From: Pseudomonas sp. MM223
GTDB lineage: Bacteria; Pseudomonadota; Gammaproteobacteria; Pseudomonadales; Pseudomonadaceae
Length of the DNA stretch: 64,000 nt
Reading direction: 5' to 3'
NCBI GenBank assembly: GCA_947090765.1
Contig: OX352322.1
Span: 3,703,501-3,767,500, forward strand
Numbering within the stretch: the stretch's first letter is position 1; each line of letters starts with the position of its first letter. Below the pieces are notes generated by a model. That model was not told the origin of the DNA, did no database searches, and was given only the letters and a program-made list of their open reading frames with translations. A program made the translations under genes and the position numbers. Positions 34,683 to 44,733 of this stretch are shown piece by piece.

Positions 34683-35974
34683 ATGGAATCGGTGTACTGT
34701 CTGCGCCGCTCGGCCGCCATGCTTCTTTGCACGGCATGTTGGTTCGGCACCTCGGCCTGGGCCGGTGGCATTCTGATTTATGAAGCCGGCCAGGAGGGCA
34801 ATGGCCTGGCCAACGCCGGTTCCGCCGCACTGGCCAATGACCCCAGCGTACTGATGAGCAACCCGGCGGGCATTACCCGGCTCAAGGGCACGCAAATAAG
34901 TGCCAACGCCCAAGTCATTCTCGGCGACCTGCGTTTTTCCCGCGACAGTGGTAACCAGTTCGACGGCAACGAAGGCGGCAACGCCTTGCAATACCTGCCC
35001 GGCACCAGCTTGTTCATCAGCCATCAGCTCGACGAGCGTTCGGCCATCGGCTTCGGCATGTACGGCAATTTTGGCCTGGCGCTGGACTACGACGATGACT
35101 GGGCCGGCCGCTACTTCACCCAGGAAGCCGCAGTGATCGGCGTTTCGATGCAACCGACCTGGGCCTACAAGTTCACCGATGACCTGTCCATCGGTGTAGG
35201 GCCGCGCATCATGGTCGGCTACTACCGAACCGAGATGGCCATCAACAACAACCTGCTGGGGCTGGCAGAGCGCCCCGACGGGCAGCTGGAGTACAAGGAC
35301 ACTGACGTCGGTGTAGGCGTCAACCTGGGCCTGTTGTATCAGGTTGACGCCCGCACCCGCTTAGGCCTGGCCTACACCAGCAAGGTCAAACTCGAGTTCG
35401 AGGACAAACCGCACCTCAAGGACATCAACAACCCCTTGCTCAACGTCGCCCTGCGCCGTCTCGATGTGGATTCGCTCGAGCTTGACCTCAATGTGCCGCA
35501 GACCGTGACCTTCAGTGTCGCCCATGAACTTGACGAGCAGTGGACCCTGCTCGGCAGCCTCAACTGGCAGGACTGGAGCGACTTCGGCGATGTCGGTGTG
35601 GAGGTCGACAGCAACGCTGGCGGCACCAGCCGCACCGTCGACCGCAAATACAAGGACACCTGGCATGCCTCTGTGGGCGCACAGTACCAGGCCACACGGC
35701 AATGGCGCTGGAGCGTTGGCCTGGGGTACGACAGCCGGCAGTGGATGACAAGGACCGTACGGTCGACAACCCCATGGGCGAGGCCTGGCGGCTGGCTGCC
35801 GGGGTCAACTACCAGGTCGACGAAGGGCTGGACCTGCACTTGGCCTACACCCTGGTGTGGCTGGGCGACATGGACGTCGAGCAGACCAAGGCACGCTCTG
35901 GCAGCACGCTGTCGGGCAGCTATGACGATAGTGCCCTGCACATCCTCGGCGGTGGCGCCACCTGGCGCTTCTGA
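34683..35974 (+). pseudogene. FadL/OmpP1/TodX-type outer membrane porin, frameshifted
   Basis: ATG 34683 follows AAGGAG. The signal peptide ends at GTSAWA, then the FadL N-terminus GGILIYEAGQEGNGLANAGS and SNPAGITRLKG. Barrel sequence continues to about 35730; there the frame breaks at GACAGCCGGCAGTGG, where an extra C would restore it. In the corrected frame the barrel proceeds through VDNPMGEAWRLAAGVNYQVD to a C-terminal ATWRF, the expected aromatic end of an outer-membrane barrel, at 35974. FadL proteins take up long-chain fatty acids and other hydrophobic molecules. A single-base gap in a C run also fits a sequencing error. Confidence 0.85.
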
Positions 35975-36022
35975 GGCGCCCGGCACTGCAGAAACCGATC
36001 ATTGCAACGAAGGAGAGGCTGC

Positions 36023-36691
36023 ATGAACACCAAGACATTGGCTGCATCGCTGTGCCTTGCAACCCTCATGCTGCAGGGGTGCGCCAGCAAATACGTGGAA
36101 TCCGACCAGTACTCGGGCTTCCTCAAGGACTACAGCGTACTCAAGGAAGACACCTCGCCGTCAGGTGCACCGGTGATGCGCTGGATAAAGCCCGGGGTCG
36201 ATGCCAAACGCTATACCAGCGTTTATATCGAGCCCAGCCAGCTTTACCCCAAGCCACAGCCGACCGAAAAGGTACCGCAGTCGACCTTGCAGGGCATTAC
36301 CCAGTACTACGACCAGACGCTCAAAAACCACTTCTCCCAGGCTTTGCCGCTGGCTACCGGCCCTGGCCCGGGCGTGCTGGTGGTGCGCCCGGCGATTACC
36401 GCCGTGAGTGCCCAGACCAAGAGCCTGCGCCCCTATGAAGTCATCCCGATTGCCTTGATCGCCGCCGGCGTCAGCACAGCCACCGGTATTCGCGACCAGG
36501 ACACCAGCATCGCCACCGAAGCCGCGTTCATCGACGCTGGCAACAATCAGGTGGTGGCCGAGGTGGTACGCAAGGGCGCTGGGACCGAACTGGAAAACTC
36601 ATCCCAGGTCATGCAGGCAAAAGATGCAAAAGCCGTACTCGATGGCTGGGCCAAGGACATGGTCAGCTCCTTCCAGGCCTTGAGGAAATAG
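36023..36691 (+). CDS. DUF3313 domain lipoprotein
   Basis: 222 residues from ATG 36023 (AAGGAGAGG upstream). The lipoprotein signal is MNTKTLAASLCLATLMLQGC, with the lipobox cysteine at 20. The body matches DUF3313 (SGFLKDYSVLKEDTSPSGAP, YTSVYIEPSQLYP, ARPAIT-type strand). It lies 48 bases after the FadL-like gene and is probably co-transcribed with it; such pairs may act in outer-membrane lipid or hydrophobe handling. No enzymatic role is known to me. Confidence 0.87.
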   Translation: MNTKTLAASLCLATLMLQGCASKYVESDQYSGFLKDYSVLKEDTSPSGAPVMRWIKPGVDAKRYTSVYIEPSQLYPKPQPTEKVPQSTLQGITQYYDQTLKNHFSQALPLATGPGPGVLVVRPAITAVSAQTKSLRPYEVIPIALIAAGVSTATGIRDQDTSIATEAAFIDAGNNQVVAEVVRKGAGTELENSSQVMQAKDAKAVLDGWAKDMVSSFQALRK

Positions 36692-36768
36692 GCCACTTCC
36701 CTAGGGCGCCGGGCGCCTGCACTGGAGCGTGCGGGTTGGCCACCCGGCACCTGACGAGGCGCGATTCC

Positions 36769-37782
36769 ATGGACAGCATTCGCGGTAGCGCTTTATTGCA
36801 CTATGACCAGTTACTGGCCGAGCACGGTGCTGTGCAGCGGGACTTTCTGGCCCCGCTGCACATTGCTCCGGTTGTAGTCGGCAACTACGGCAAGCGCCTG
36901 CCCTACCTGAGCCTGGTGCAATTGTTCGAAGGCAGCGCACATGCCCTGAGCCTGCCACGCTTTGGCCTTGAGCTGGCGTTGCGCCAGGGCTCGAGCCTGG
37001 TCGGCCCTTTACGCCACCTGGCCAATTCCGCGCCCACTGTCGGCCACGCCCTGGTGGCCGTGATCCGTTACATGCGTCATTACAGCCCAGCCATCCACTT
37101 TCGCCTGGAGCATCGCGCAGGCCAGGCGATGCTGTATTTCGACAACGGCCTGCCGGGGTCCGACCAGACGCCGCAGATTGTCGAGAAATCAGTAATGGGC
37201 GCGCGGCTGCTGATCGGCGAGCTACGCGGCACGCCACTGCGGCCACGGGTGGTGACCTTGCGTCATGCCGCACTGGGTGATGCCTCGGGCTACACCCGCT
37301 ACTTCGGCTGCCCGGTACTCTTTGGCCAGGCCCACAACTGCCTGGTGCTGGGCGCTGAGGTACTGCAGGAAGCCTGTGTCCATCAGGACCCTGACCTGCA
37401 CGCCATAGTCCGCCACTTTCTGGAAAACCAGGCCGTCCCCTGCGACAGCCTGCTGGCCTCGGTAGAACGCAAGATCCAGATGCTGCTGCCCGCCCAGCGT
37501 TGCACCCTGGAGCAAGTGGCGCTGGCCTTGAACATGAATTCACGCACCTTGCAACGGCACCTAGCCGGCGACGGTATCGAATTCGAGGCCTACCTGGATA
37601 GCATCCGTCGGCGCCAGGCACAACAAATGCTGCGCAAGACCACCCTGTCCGTCGGGCAAATCGCCAATGAACTGGGCTATCGCCGTACCACCTCGTTCTG
37701 CCGGGCCCATTTGCGCTGGTTCGACATCACGCCGCTGGAGCACCGACGCCGGTACGGCGACCCGGTAATTGCCGCACTGTGA
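36769..37782 (+). CDS. AraC family transcriptional regulator
   Basis: 337 residues from ATG 36769. Residues 1-200 are an arabinose-binding-like/DUF-type sensor domain (HIAPVVVGNYGKRLPYLSLV, FGLELALRQGSS). The last 90 residues form the double-HTH AraC domain (CTLEQVALALNMNSRTLQRH, then ANELGYRRTTSFCRAHLRWF). Sequence style is close to OruR/VirF-type regulators of pseudomonads. It is downstream of and in line with the FadL-like and DUF3313 genes, its likely targets, and convergent with the MscS gene with only 7 bases between stops. Confidence 0.9.
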   Translation: MDSIRGSALLHYDQLLAEHGAVQRDFLAPLHIAPVVVGNYGKRLPYLSLVQLFEGSAHALSLPRFGLELALRQGSSLVGPLRHLANSAPTVGHALVAVIRYMRHYSPAIHFRLEHRAGQAMLYFDNGLPGSDQTPQIVEKSVMGARLLIGELRGTPLRPRVVTLRHAALGDASGYTRYFGCPVLFGQAHNCLVLGAEVLQEACVHQDPDLHAIVRHFLENQAVPCDSLLASVERKIQMLLPAQRCTLEQVALALNMNSRTLQRHLAGDGIEFEAYLDSIRRRQAQQMLRKTTLSVGQIANELGYRRTTSFCRAHLRWFDITPLEHRRRYGDPVIAAL

Positions 37783-37789
37783 ACGGTGC

Positions 37790-39418
37790 TTAGCCCCCCT
37801 TGCCCTCGCCGCCCGGTTCCCGGGCTGGCGCGGCAAACCATTTGTCCCGAGGCACCCACTTCTCCTGCGCCGGGTCCCCCAGGTAGTGCGGCGACATGAT
37901 TTGCACCCCGTACTCGTTGAACACGTCCTGAATGTTGGCGTGCAACAGGCTCAGCAACTCCGCGCGCGGCCTTGGCGCGCTAGGTACTGCCTGGGCCACC
38001 AGCCGGTACTCGGGGTAGAAGTCCGAGAGCCCGGTCTGGAACACCTGCGGCCTGGGGTTTTCCAGAATGCCATCGGTGCGGTGGGCCGCTTCCACCAGCA
38101 TCGCTTCGACCTGACGCCAGGGCGTGTCATAGCCGATGGTGACCACCGTATCGACGATATACCCCTGGCCCTGCACCACGCGTGAATAGTTGCGCGTCAC
38201 CGACCCGGTAATCATCGAGTTGGGCAAGGTAAGGACCTCGCCCAGGCCGGTGCGGATGGTGGTGTTGAACATGCCAACTTCGGTCACCGTACCTTCGTTA
38301 TCGCCTACCCGCACGTATTCGCCAGCCTTCAATGTGCGCGAATAAGTCAGGATCAGCCCCGCCGCCGCCTGCCCCACTACGCTGGAGGCCCCCAGCGAAA
38401 TCATCAAGCCCAGCAGCACCGAAAGCCCTTTGAAGGCATCGGTGCCAGACCCCGGCAGGTAGGGGTAAGCCATCACCAGGGCAAACAGCCAGATTGCCAG
38501 CGACGTGAGCCGAGTGGTGGGCTGCAGGGTTTCTTCGGTCAGCCACTTCAAGGTGCCCGGGCGGGCCATGCGCTCCAGCATGCGTCGGCTGAAGCCGCTG
38601 ATACCGCGGGCGATGAAAAAGATCATGACGGCCACGGCAATCCCGGGGATGGCGTGCAGGATGCCGTCCAGCAGGTAACGCAGCAGGTCGAGCAGGTGTA
38701 CGTTGAGGCTCTCGCCCCATGGCCGGGTATAAGGGAATTGCGACAGCACAAAACTCAACCACTGGTAGCTGAGCAGCAGGACGATCGCCCAGTACATCAG
38801 CCGCAGCAGCCGATCGATCAGGAAGTACACGTACTGCATGTCGAACAACGGTAGTTGGCCTACCTTGATCTGCCTGGCACGTTCTCGCATCAATTGCGGC
38901 AGGCGGCCACGCAACCTGCGCCGGCCCAGGTTGGCCCCCTTGATCAGTACCACGAAAACCAGCGTGGCAATGGCGGAAAACCCCAGTGCCTTTAACAAAA
39001 AACGCAAGCTGCGCGCCTCGCCGGTTTCATCCACCACCTGGCGCAACGTGGCGGCGGCCTGCTCGGCCGCTTCCCGGGTGTCGCCGCCCTCGATGCCCAA
39101 GTCCTGAGGCGCAACGATGAACGCCCGGCGCCCACCCAGTAGCACCAGATGGCTGTTGACGATCGAATCGATACGAACTTGCAGCTCGTCGGTACCGCGC
39201 AATGCCTCATCGATGACCGCCGTGGCCCGCTGCACGCGTGCGGCCGGGGTTTCGCCGAGCAAGGTGGCGTGGAAGGTGAAAATGCTGCGGTTGGCAATGC
39301 GCAGTTCCGCGGGCTCAGCCGGCACGCCATCGGTCGCGCTCCCCACCGCGTCCTTGCCATGCCCCGTCAGCGGCAGCAAGGCGCACAGCACCAACAGCGC
39401 AGTCAAAAGACGGTTCAT
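37790..39418 (-). CDS. MscS family mechanosensitive ion channel
   Basis: 542 residues from ATG 39418 (AAGGGAG upstream). There is a signal peptide (MNRLLTALLVLCALLPLTGH) and a periplasmic domain of about 150 residues. Four or five membrane segments follow, leading to the MscS core: GQAAAGLILTYSRTLKAGEY (pore helix into beta domain), VTEVGMFNTTIRTGLGEVLT and LPNSMITGSVTRNYS. It releases solutes on hypo-osmotic shock; larger homologues of this type can have specialised solutes. It is followed upstream by the spermidine-synthase-like gene on the same strand, 43 bases away. Confidence 0.9.
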   Translation of the reverse strand: MNRLLTALLVLCALLPLTGHGKDAVGSATDGVPAEPAELRIANRSIFTFHATLLGETPAARVQRATAVIDEALRGTDELQVRIDSIVNSHLVLLGGRRAFIVAPQDLGIEGGDTREAAEQAAATLRQVVDETGEARSLRFLLKALGFSAIATLVFVVLIKGANLGRRRLRGRLPQLMRERARQIKVGQLPLFDMQYVYFLIDRLLRLMYWAIVLLLSYQWLSFVLSQFPYTRPWGESLNVHLLDLLRYLLDGILHAIPGIAVAVMIFFIARGISGFSRRMLERMARPGTLKWLTEETLQPTTRLTSLAIWLFALVMAYPYLPGSGTDAFKGLSVLLGLMISLGASSVVGQAAAGLILTYSRTLKAGEYVRVGDNEGTVTEVGMFNTTIRTGLGEVLTLPNSMITGSVTRNYSRVVQGQGYIVDTVVTIGYDTPWRQVEAMLVEAAHRTDGILENPRPQVFQTGLSDFYPEYRLVAQAVPSAPRPRAELLSLLHANIQDVFNEYGVQIMSPHYLGDPAQEKWVPRDKWFAAPAREPGGEGKGG

Positions 39419-39461
39419 TGCACACTCCCTTGCCGATAGTCCTGTAGTGATAGCACAGGCT

Positions 39462-41989
39462 TCACCGGTCGGCGCCGGCGCCCAGGAACCAGCGATAGTA
39501 CGGGTTACCGCCATCGCTGCGGGCCAGCTCGCGGGCCTCCCGCGCCCAAGCCTGGCGGTTACCGTTGTAGGCATGCAGGCTGAGGCTGTAAAAAAGCGCC
39601 AGGCTACGCCACTGGTCATGCACGGCACTGGCAAAAGCGGGCGTTGCACCGTGTAGCGGAGGGGCACTGCGCAGTGCCAGTAAAGCGGGCAGCACGCGGG
39701 TGATTTCCCGCGGGCGCACCCACGGCGCGTATTCGATGCGTGGCTGATCGTCGGTCACTGGCAATGCATCGCCGGCGTAGCGCTCAAGCCCGGCGCGGTC
39801 GGTAACCCAGGTGGCCAGCAAGGCCTCAGGCGAAGCGACACCCACCTCGGCCAGCGTTTCGGCCACGGCCGCTTGCGACAGGCGCTGGCGGATACGTGGC
39901 ACATCCAGCTGCAGTGGCTGCAATGAACCGATCAACAGCATTTCGTGGAACTCGGTGGTCCATAGCGTGGCGTGGGGGAAGACATCGATGAAGCTACGCA
40001 CCAGCGAGCGGCTGTCTTCGTCATTTTGGGTCGGCAGAGGCAGCCACTGCGCAACCAGGCCAGCGGGTTGCAAGCGGGCGGCAGCCAGCTGGTAGAAGTT
40101 GCGCGAGTACAGGTTGACCACGCCGGCCGCCGAGGGTGGTGGTGGCTCCAGGGTGATCAGGTCATAACGCTCCTCGCTGCGCAGCAGCCACGACGACCGT
40201 CGCGCAGGCGAATGTCCAGGCGCGGGTCGACCACCGCCGCATAATTGCCGTTGAAGCGCGGTGCAGCCTGCAAGACTTCAGGCAGCAGCTCGGCCACCAC
40301 CGGGCGCTCCAGCCCCGGAAAGCGCAGCATGGCCCCAGCGGTAATCCCCGTGCCAAAGCCGATCACCAACGCCGAGCGCGGCTCGCCGTTGTGGATCAGC
40401 AATGGCAGCAAAGCCTGCAAGCGCATGTAACGCAGCGACGGCATGGCGTCGCCGGTATTGGATACACCCTGGATGTAAAGACGGTTGAAGGTTTGCCCCT
40501 GGCGCCCCTGGGTGACGACTGCCACCGTGCCGCCCTTGCCTTCATGGTAGTAGGTGAGTTGCCCGTTGCGTGCGCCTGGCAGCAACTCGGCCAGGCGCTG
40601 CGGCGGTGTCAACAGCACCACCAGCACGGTTGCAGGTGCCAGCAGGCACACAGCCAGTGCAGCCGGGCGACGCACACCCTGGCCCCGCCACACTGCCAAC
40701 AGGCCTACCAGCACGGCCAGCACGGCAAGCACCCCCAAGGCACGTACCAGGCCCAATTGTGGCACCAGCACGAACCCCGTCAGCAGCACACCGACGATGC
40801 CGCCCAAGGTGTTCAGCGCCACCACCGCGCCCACATCCCGCCCCACATGCCCGCTGTCCACCACCAGGCGCAAGGCCAGCGGGAATGCAGCCCCCAGCAA
40901 TGTGGTGGGGAGCAATACCATGTACGCGGCCGCCACTGCAAAGCGCGCGCACATGCCAGCCAGTTCACTGCCGGTCAACTGTAGGGCGAACAGTTCTGCC
41001 TGCGTCTGGGCTTGCACAAGCCAGCGCCCCAGCCCGGCGAGCTGCAACAGGGCAAGCAACCCTGCAATGGCCACCAACAGCCCAAACAACCCCCAAGGGT
41101 CGCGTATACGGTCAGCACGCTTGGCATACAGCGCGCTACCGCCCAGCAGGCCGGCCAGGTAGGTGGCCAACACCACGGCAAAGGCGTAGGCCCGGGTGCT
41201 CATGAAAGGCACGATCGACTGGCTCCAGACCACCTCATAGCCCAGTGCCACACCACCGGCAATGCAATACAGCCCGATGGCCAGGCGTGCCTGCGGCGAG
41301 CGCGGTGCCGATGAGGTATTGGCCAGCGGTGGCAGGCCCACCTCTCGCCGGCATGACAGCCAGGCCCCCAATGCCGCCAGCAGGTTAAGGCTGGCCGCGG
41401 CACAGGCGCTGCCGGTGACGCCAAGGCGCGGCAACAGTATGAAGGCCGCCGATAGCGTGCCAGCGATCGCGCCAGCGGTATTTGCCGCATACAAGCGCCC
41501 GCCCGCCTCTGCCAACTGCCCGGTGACAGGTGCCAGCGCCCGCACCAGCACCGGCAAGGTGCCACCCATGAGCAACGCAGGCACACCCACCAGCGCAAAG
41601 GGCAGTACCCAGGCCAGCAGGCCGGCGCTGGCCTCCAGGCGGGCGAACGGCCCAGCGGCATGGGCCAGGCCAAGGGTGGCACCGAGCCCCAGCAGCGCTA
41701 CGCCAAGCTCAAGGTAAACGTACAGGCGTACCGGGCGTTGCAAACGGTCGGCCCAGCGCCCGAACAGCAGGCCACCCAAGGCAAGGCCGGCAAAAAAGGC
41801 ACTGATACCGGTAGCGACGGCATGCACTTCCACGCCCACGACCAATGACAGCTGCTTGATCCACAGCACTTGGTAGACGAGGCCGGCAGCGCCGGAAAGA
41901 AACAGCAACGTGGCAGGTAGTGCGAGCAGCAGACGAGCGTGGTTACGAGGCTCACGGGAAACAGCGGAGGATGCTGCAGGTGATGCCAT
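39462..41989 (-). pseudogene. Fused MFS/spermidine synthase-like protein, frameshifted
   Basis: Start chosen at ATG 41989. The N-terminal part has about 12-14 hydrophobic segments (starting LLLALPATLLFLSGAAGLVY). The soluble part begins near GKGGTVAVVTQGRQGQTFNR and has the spermidine-synthase-type fold ALVIGFGTGITAGAMLRFPG. The first frame stops at 40157 after DGRRGCCAARS. A one-base deletion near 40190 separates it from the continuation SEERYDLITLEPPPPSAAG and NLYSRNFYQLAAARLQP, which runs to 39462. The corrected protein would be about 842 residues. The EPP(P) segment is where polyamine synthases hold a catalytic Asp. Such membrane fusions have unclear substrates. Confidence 0.85.
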
Positions 41990-42020
41990 GAGTTCGCGCC
42001 TTGTGCATGCAAGTAAAGGT

Positions 42021-42046
42021 GCAGGAGCGGGCTCGCCCGCCCCTGC
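42021..42046. repeat. REP-like hairpin between sulfatase and spermidine-synthase-like gene
   Basis: GCAGGAGCGGGC-TC-GCCCGCCCCTGC is a 12-bp stem with one A:C mismatch, matching the GCGGG...CCCGCTCCT core of P. putida REPs. It lies after the leftward arylsulfatase gene and before the next leftward gene, so it could also block readthrough. Confidence 0.55.
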
Positions 42047-42070
42047 CGTCATGGCACTACAGTGTAGACC

Positions 42071-43639
42071 TCACTGCTTGTTCATCTTTTCTTCGATTTT
42101 CTTGTCTACGTCGGCGCGGATCTGGTCGATGCTGAAGCTGGCCGGGCGCTGGCTAGGAGGGTAATCGACAAAGGTTTGCAGGAAAGTGGCCGCCTTACGG
42201 GTTGCCTGCATCAGTAGGTAGTCGTTCTTGGTCAGCCAATCGTAGTACTGGTCAGACACCACGTCTGCCCGCTCATAGGGGTCCATGCGCAGGTTGAAGA
42301 GTTTCGGTACGCGCAGGCATGTGAAGGGCTCGCTCCACACTTGCAGGCCACCAGGTGCGCGCTGCTCGCAATAGACGATTTTCCAGTCGCCCATGCGCAT
42401 GTTCACCAGTTCGCCGTCATCGCTGAAGTAGAAGAACTCATCGCGCGCGCTTTTGTTGGTCTTGCCGGTCAGCATATCCAGCTGATTGTAGCCATCCAGA
42501 TGGACCTTGAAGTTCTTGCCACCAACATCGGCTCCCTTGAGCAACCGCTCTTTGATATCGGTGTCACCCACCGCCGCGAGCAAGGTCGGGAACCAGTCAA
42601 GCCCAGAGAACAACTCGCTATTTACGGCGTCCGCTTTGATTTTCCCTGGCCAACGCACCATCGCTGGCACGCGGAAAGCACCTTCCCAGTTGGAGTTCTT
42701 TTCATTGCGGAACGGCGTGGTCGCCGCATCCGGCCAGGACCACTGGTTCGGGCCATTGTCGGTGGTGTAGACGACGATGGTGTTGTCGGTGATCTTAAGG
42801 TCATCCAGGGTCTTGAGCAGCTTGCCTACGTCGCCATCATGTTCGAGCATGCCGTCGGCGTATTCGTTGCCGACCATGCCACTCTGCCCTTTCATCGATT
42901 CACGCACATGGGTAAAGGCATGCATGCGCGTGGTGTTCATCCACACGAAGAAGGGCTTGTTGGCCTTGACCTGCTTGTCGATGAAGTTGATCGCGGCCTG
43001 GGTGGTCTCATCGTCGATGGTTTCCATACGCTTGCTATTCAGGGCCCCAGTGTCCTCGATCTTGCCATCAGCACTGGACTTGATCACCCCACGCGGCGAG
43101 GCGGCCTTGATGAATTCAGCATCGTCCTTCGGCCAGTAGGGACGCTCCGGCTCCTCTTCAGCGTTAAGGTGGTAGAGGTTGCCAAAGAACTCGTCAAAAC
43201 CGTGGTTGGTCGGCAAGTATTCATCGCGGTCGCCCAAATGGTTCTTACCGAACTGGCCAGTGGCATAGCCCTGGGCTTTCAACGCCTGGGCAATGGTCAC
43301 GTCACGTGCCTGCAGGCCTACCGGTACCCCAGGCATACCAACCTTGGACAGGCCAGTGCGCAACGTCGCCTGCCCTGTAATAAAGGTCGAGCGGCCAGCG
43401 GTGCAGCTGTTTTCCGCGTAATAGTCGGTGAACATCATGCCTTCCTTGGCAATGCGGTCGATGTTCGGCGTTTGGTAACCGACCACGCCCTTGCCATAGG
43501 CACTGATATTGGTCTGGCCGATGTCGTCACCGAAGATGACCAGGATGTTCGGCTTGTCCGCCGCACTGGCCAGCCCCGCCCCGAACGTTGCCGTTGCCGC
43601 GAGGGCGGCCGCCGACAACCATGCTCTACTGGACTTCAT
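42071..43639 (-). CDS. Arylsulfatase-type sulfatase, exported
   Basis: 522 residues with a signal peptide (SAAALAATATFGAGLASA). The alkaline-phosphatase-like sulfatase fold is clear: NILVIFGDDIG (metal-binding D38-D39), the modification site C79-T-A-G-R83, QFGKNHLGD and the C-terminal metal site IVVYTTDNGPNQWSW. The formylglycine motif is CTAGR instead of the common CxPSR, but C-x-A-x-R fits the broader sulfatase consensus. ATG 43639 follows GGAGAG. It is the most downstream gene of the leftward MoxR/Bat/HAD run, 84 bases after the HAD gene. It would hydrolyse sulfate esters in the periplasm. Confidence 0.9.
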   Translation of the reverse strand: MKSSRAWLSAAALAATATFGAGLASAADKPNILVIFGDDIGQTNISAYGKGVVGYQTPNIDRIAKEGMMFTDYYAENSCTAGRSTFITGQATLRTGLSKVGMPGVPVGLQARDVTIAQALKAQGYATGQFGKNHLGDRDEYLPTNHGFDEFFGNLYHLNAEEEPERPYWPKDDAEFIKAASPRGVIKSSADGKIEDTGALNSKRMETIDDETTQAAINFIDKQVKANKPFFVWMNTTRMHAFTHVRESMKGQSGMVGNEYADGMLEHDGDVGKLLKTLDDLKITDNTIVVYTTDNGPNQWSWPDAATTPFRNEKNSNWEGAFRVPAMVRWPGKIKADAVNSELFSGLDWFPTLLAAVGDTDIKERLLKGADVGGKNFKVHLDGYNQLDMLTGKTNKSARDEFFYFSDDGELVNMRMGDWKIVYCEQRAPGGLQVWSEPFTCLRVPKLFNLRMDPYERADVVSDQYYDWLTKNDYLLMQATRKAATFLQTFVDYPPSQRPASFSIDQIRADVDKKIEEKMNKQ

Positions 43640-43722
43640 AGCTACGCTCTCCGTTTCACGTCACTGCTGTCGTCCACGACTGCTGGCACGGCAAAACCGT
43701 GCTGCTGCGGCTGGTTGATGAA

Positions 43723-44733
43723 TCATTGCGGCGTTTCGTAGGGGTAGACGCGGCGCCATTCGCTGGCCATGTCGACCACCGTCCAGCCCTTGGCCCGCGC
43801 CTGGTCCAGCGCTTTGTCCAGGCGGCCGACCGAGCTTTTGCGGTCATACGCCCACTCACGGTGGGCATCGGTGTGGTGTACCAGCCCGGCAAAGCGCCGG
43901 CCCTTGCCCGCCAGGGTCCACTGCAGCATCTGCAGGTCGCCGTCGGAATTGCCGAACGCGAGCAGTGGCCGCCGGCCAATGATCGAATCGATGCTCACCG
44001 GCTTGCCCGGGCCGTCATCGTTGTGCACCACCTTGGGCAAACGCTGGATGCTCAGCTTGCCCTGTTGGTCCTGGAACGAAGCCCCCAGCGTCGTGCCGAT
44101 TACCTGCTCTGGTGGAATGCCATACACCTCGTCGGCAAAGGCACGCATGAAGGCCACCTCGCCCCCCGACACGATGTAGGGTTTGAAGCCGTTGTCACGC
44201 AGGTAGCCCAACAGTTCGAGCATCGGCTGGAACACCATCTCGGTATACGGCTTGCCGGTGCGTGGGTGACGGGCGCTGGCCAGCCAGCTGCGGCTGCGGG
44301 CAATGAAGTCTTCGCTGCTCATGCCCGAATGGGTCGCCGCGACGATCTTGAGCATGCCGTCCATACCTTGTGCTGCCAGCGCCTGGTGATCGTTTTCAAG
44401 TACCGCCTTGAACGGCTGCTGATTGCGCCACTGCGGGTGCTGCGGTGCCAGGCGCCTGACCTCATCCATGGCGAACAGCACCTCGAAATACAACGGTTGC
44501 TCGCTCCACAGCGTGCCATCGTTGTCGAACACCGCGATGCGCTCGGCCGGGGCGACGAAGTCGGGCCCACCTTGCTGGGTGACCGCGTCGACAAATGCCA
44601 CGATGGCCTGGCGCGATGGCCCATCACGCCACGACGCCAACGGTTCGGCCGCCAGCAACTGCATGGCCGGCACAAGCAGCAGCACATACAACAGCGCACG
44701 AACGGAAGCAGTGCTCACCAGGAACTTGCGCAT
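43723..44733 (-). CDS. HAD superfamily hydrolase, exported
   Basis: 336 residues. There is a hydrophobic leader ([16 protein letters not shown]). HAD motif I is F-D70-N-D72-GTLW, motif II is [11 protein letters not shown] and motif IV is [14 protein letters not shown]. The layout matches haloacid-dehalogenase-like phosphatases such as phosphoserine-phosphatase-type enzymes with a C1 cap. Its start overlaps the 3' end of the BatD gene by 19 bases, so it is operonic. It may dephosphorylate a periplasmic substrate; pairing with a sulfatase suggests anion-ester scavenging, but that is inference. Confidence 0.87.
   Translation of the reverse strand: MRKFLVSTASVRALLYVLLLVPAMQLLAAEPLASWRDGPSRQAIVAFVDAVTQQGGPDFVAPAERIAVFDNDGTLWSEQPLYFEVLFAMDEVRRLAPQHPQWRNQQPFKAVLENDHQALAAQGMDGMLKIVAATHSGMSSEDFIARSRSWLASARHPRTGKPYTEMVFQPMLELLGYLRDNGFKPYIVSGGEVAFMRAFADEVYGIPPEQVIGTTLGASFQDQQGKLSIQRLPKVVHNDDGPGKPVSIDSIIGRRPLLAFGNSDGDLQMLQWTLAGKGRRFAGLVHHTDAHREWAYDRKSSVGRLDKALDQARAKGWTVVDMASEWRRVYPYETPQ

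Noticed and set aside
36701..37621. 306-codon leftward ORF
   Set aside because: Arg/Pro/Gly-rich shadow of the AraC gene.
42341..43741. 466-codon rightward ORF
   Set aside because: Antisense to the sulfatase gene, with no ribosome site or family signature.
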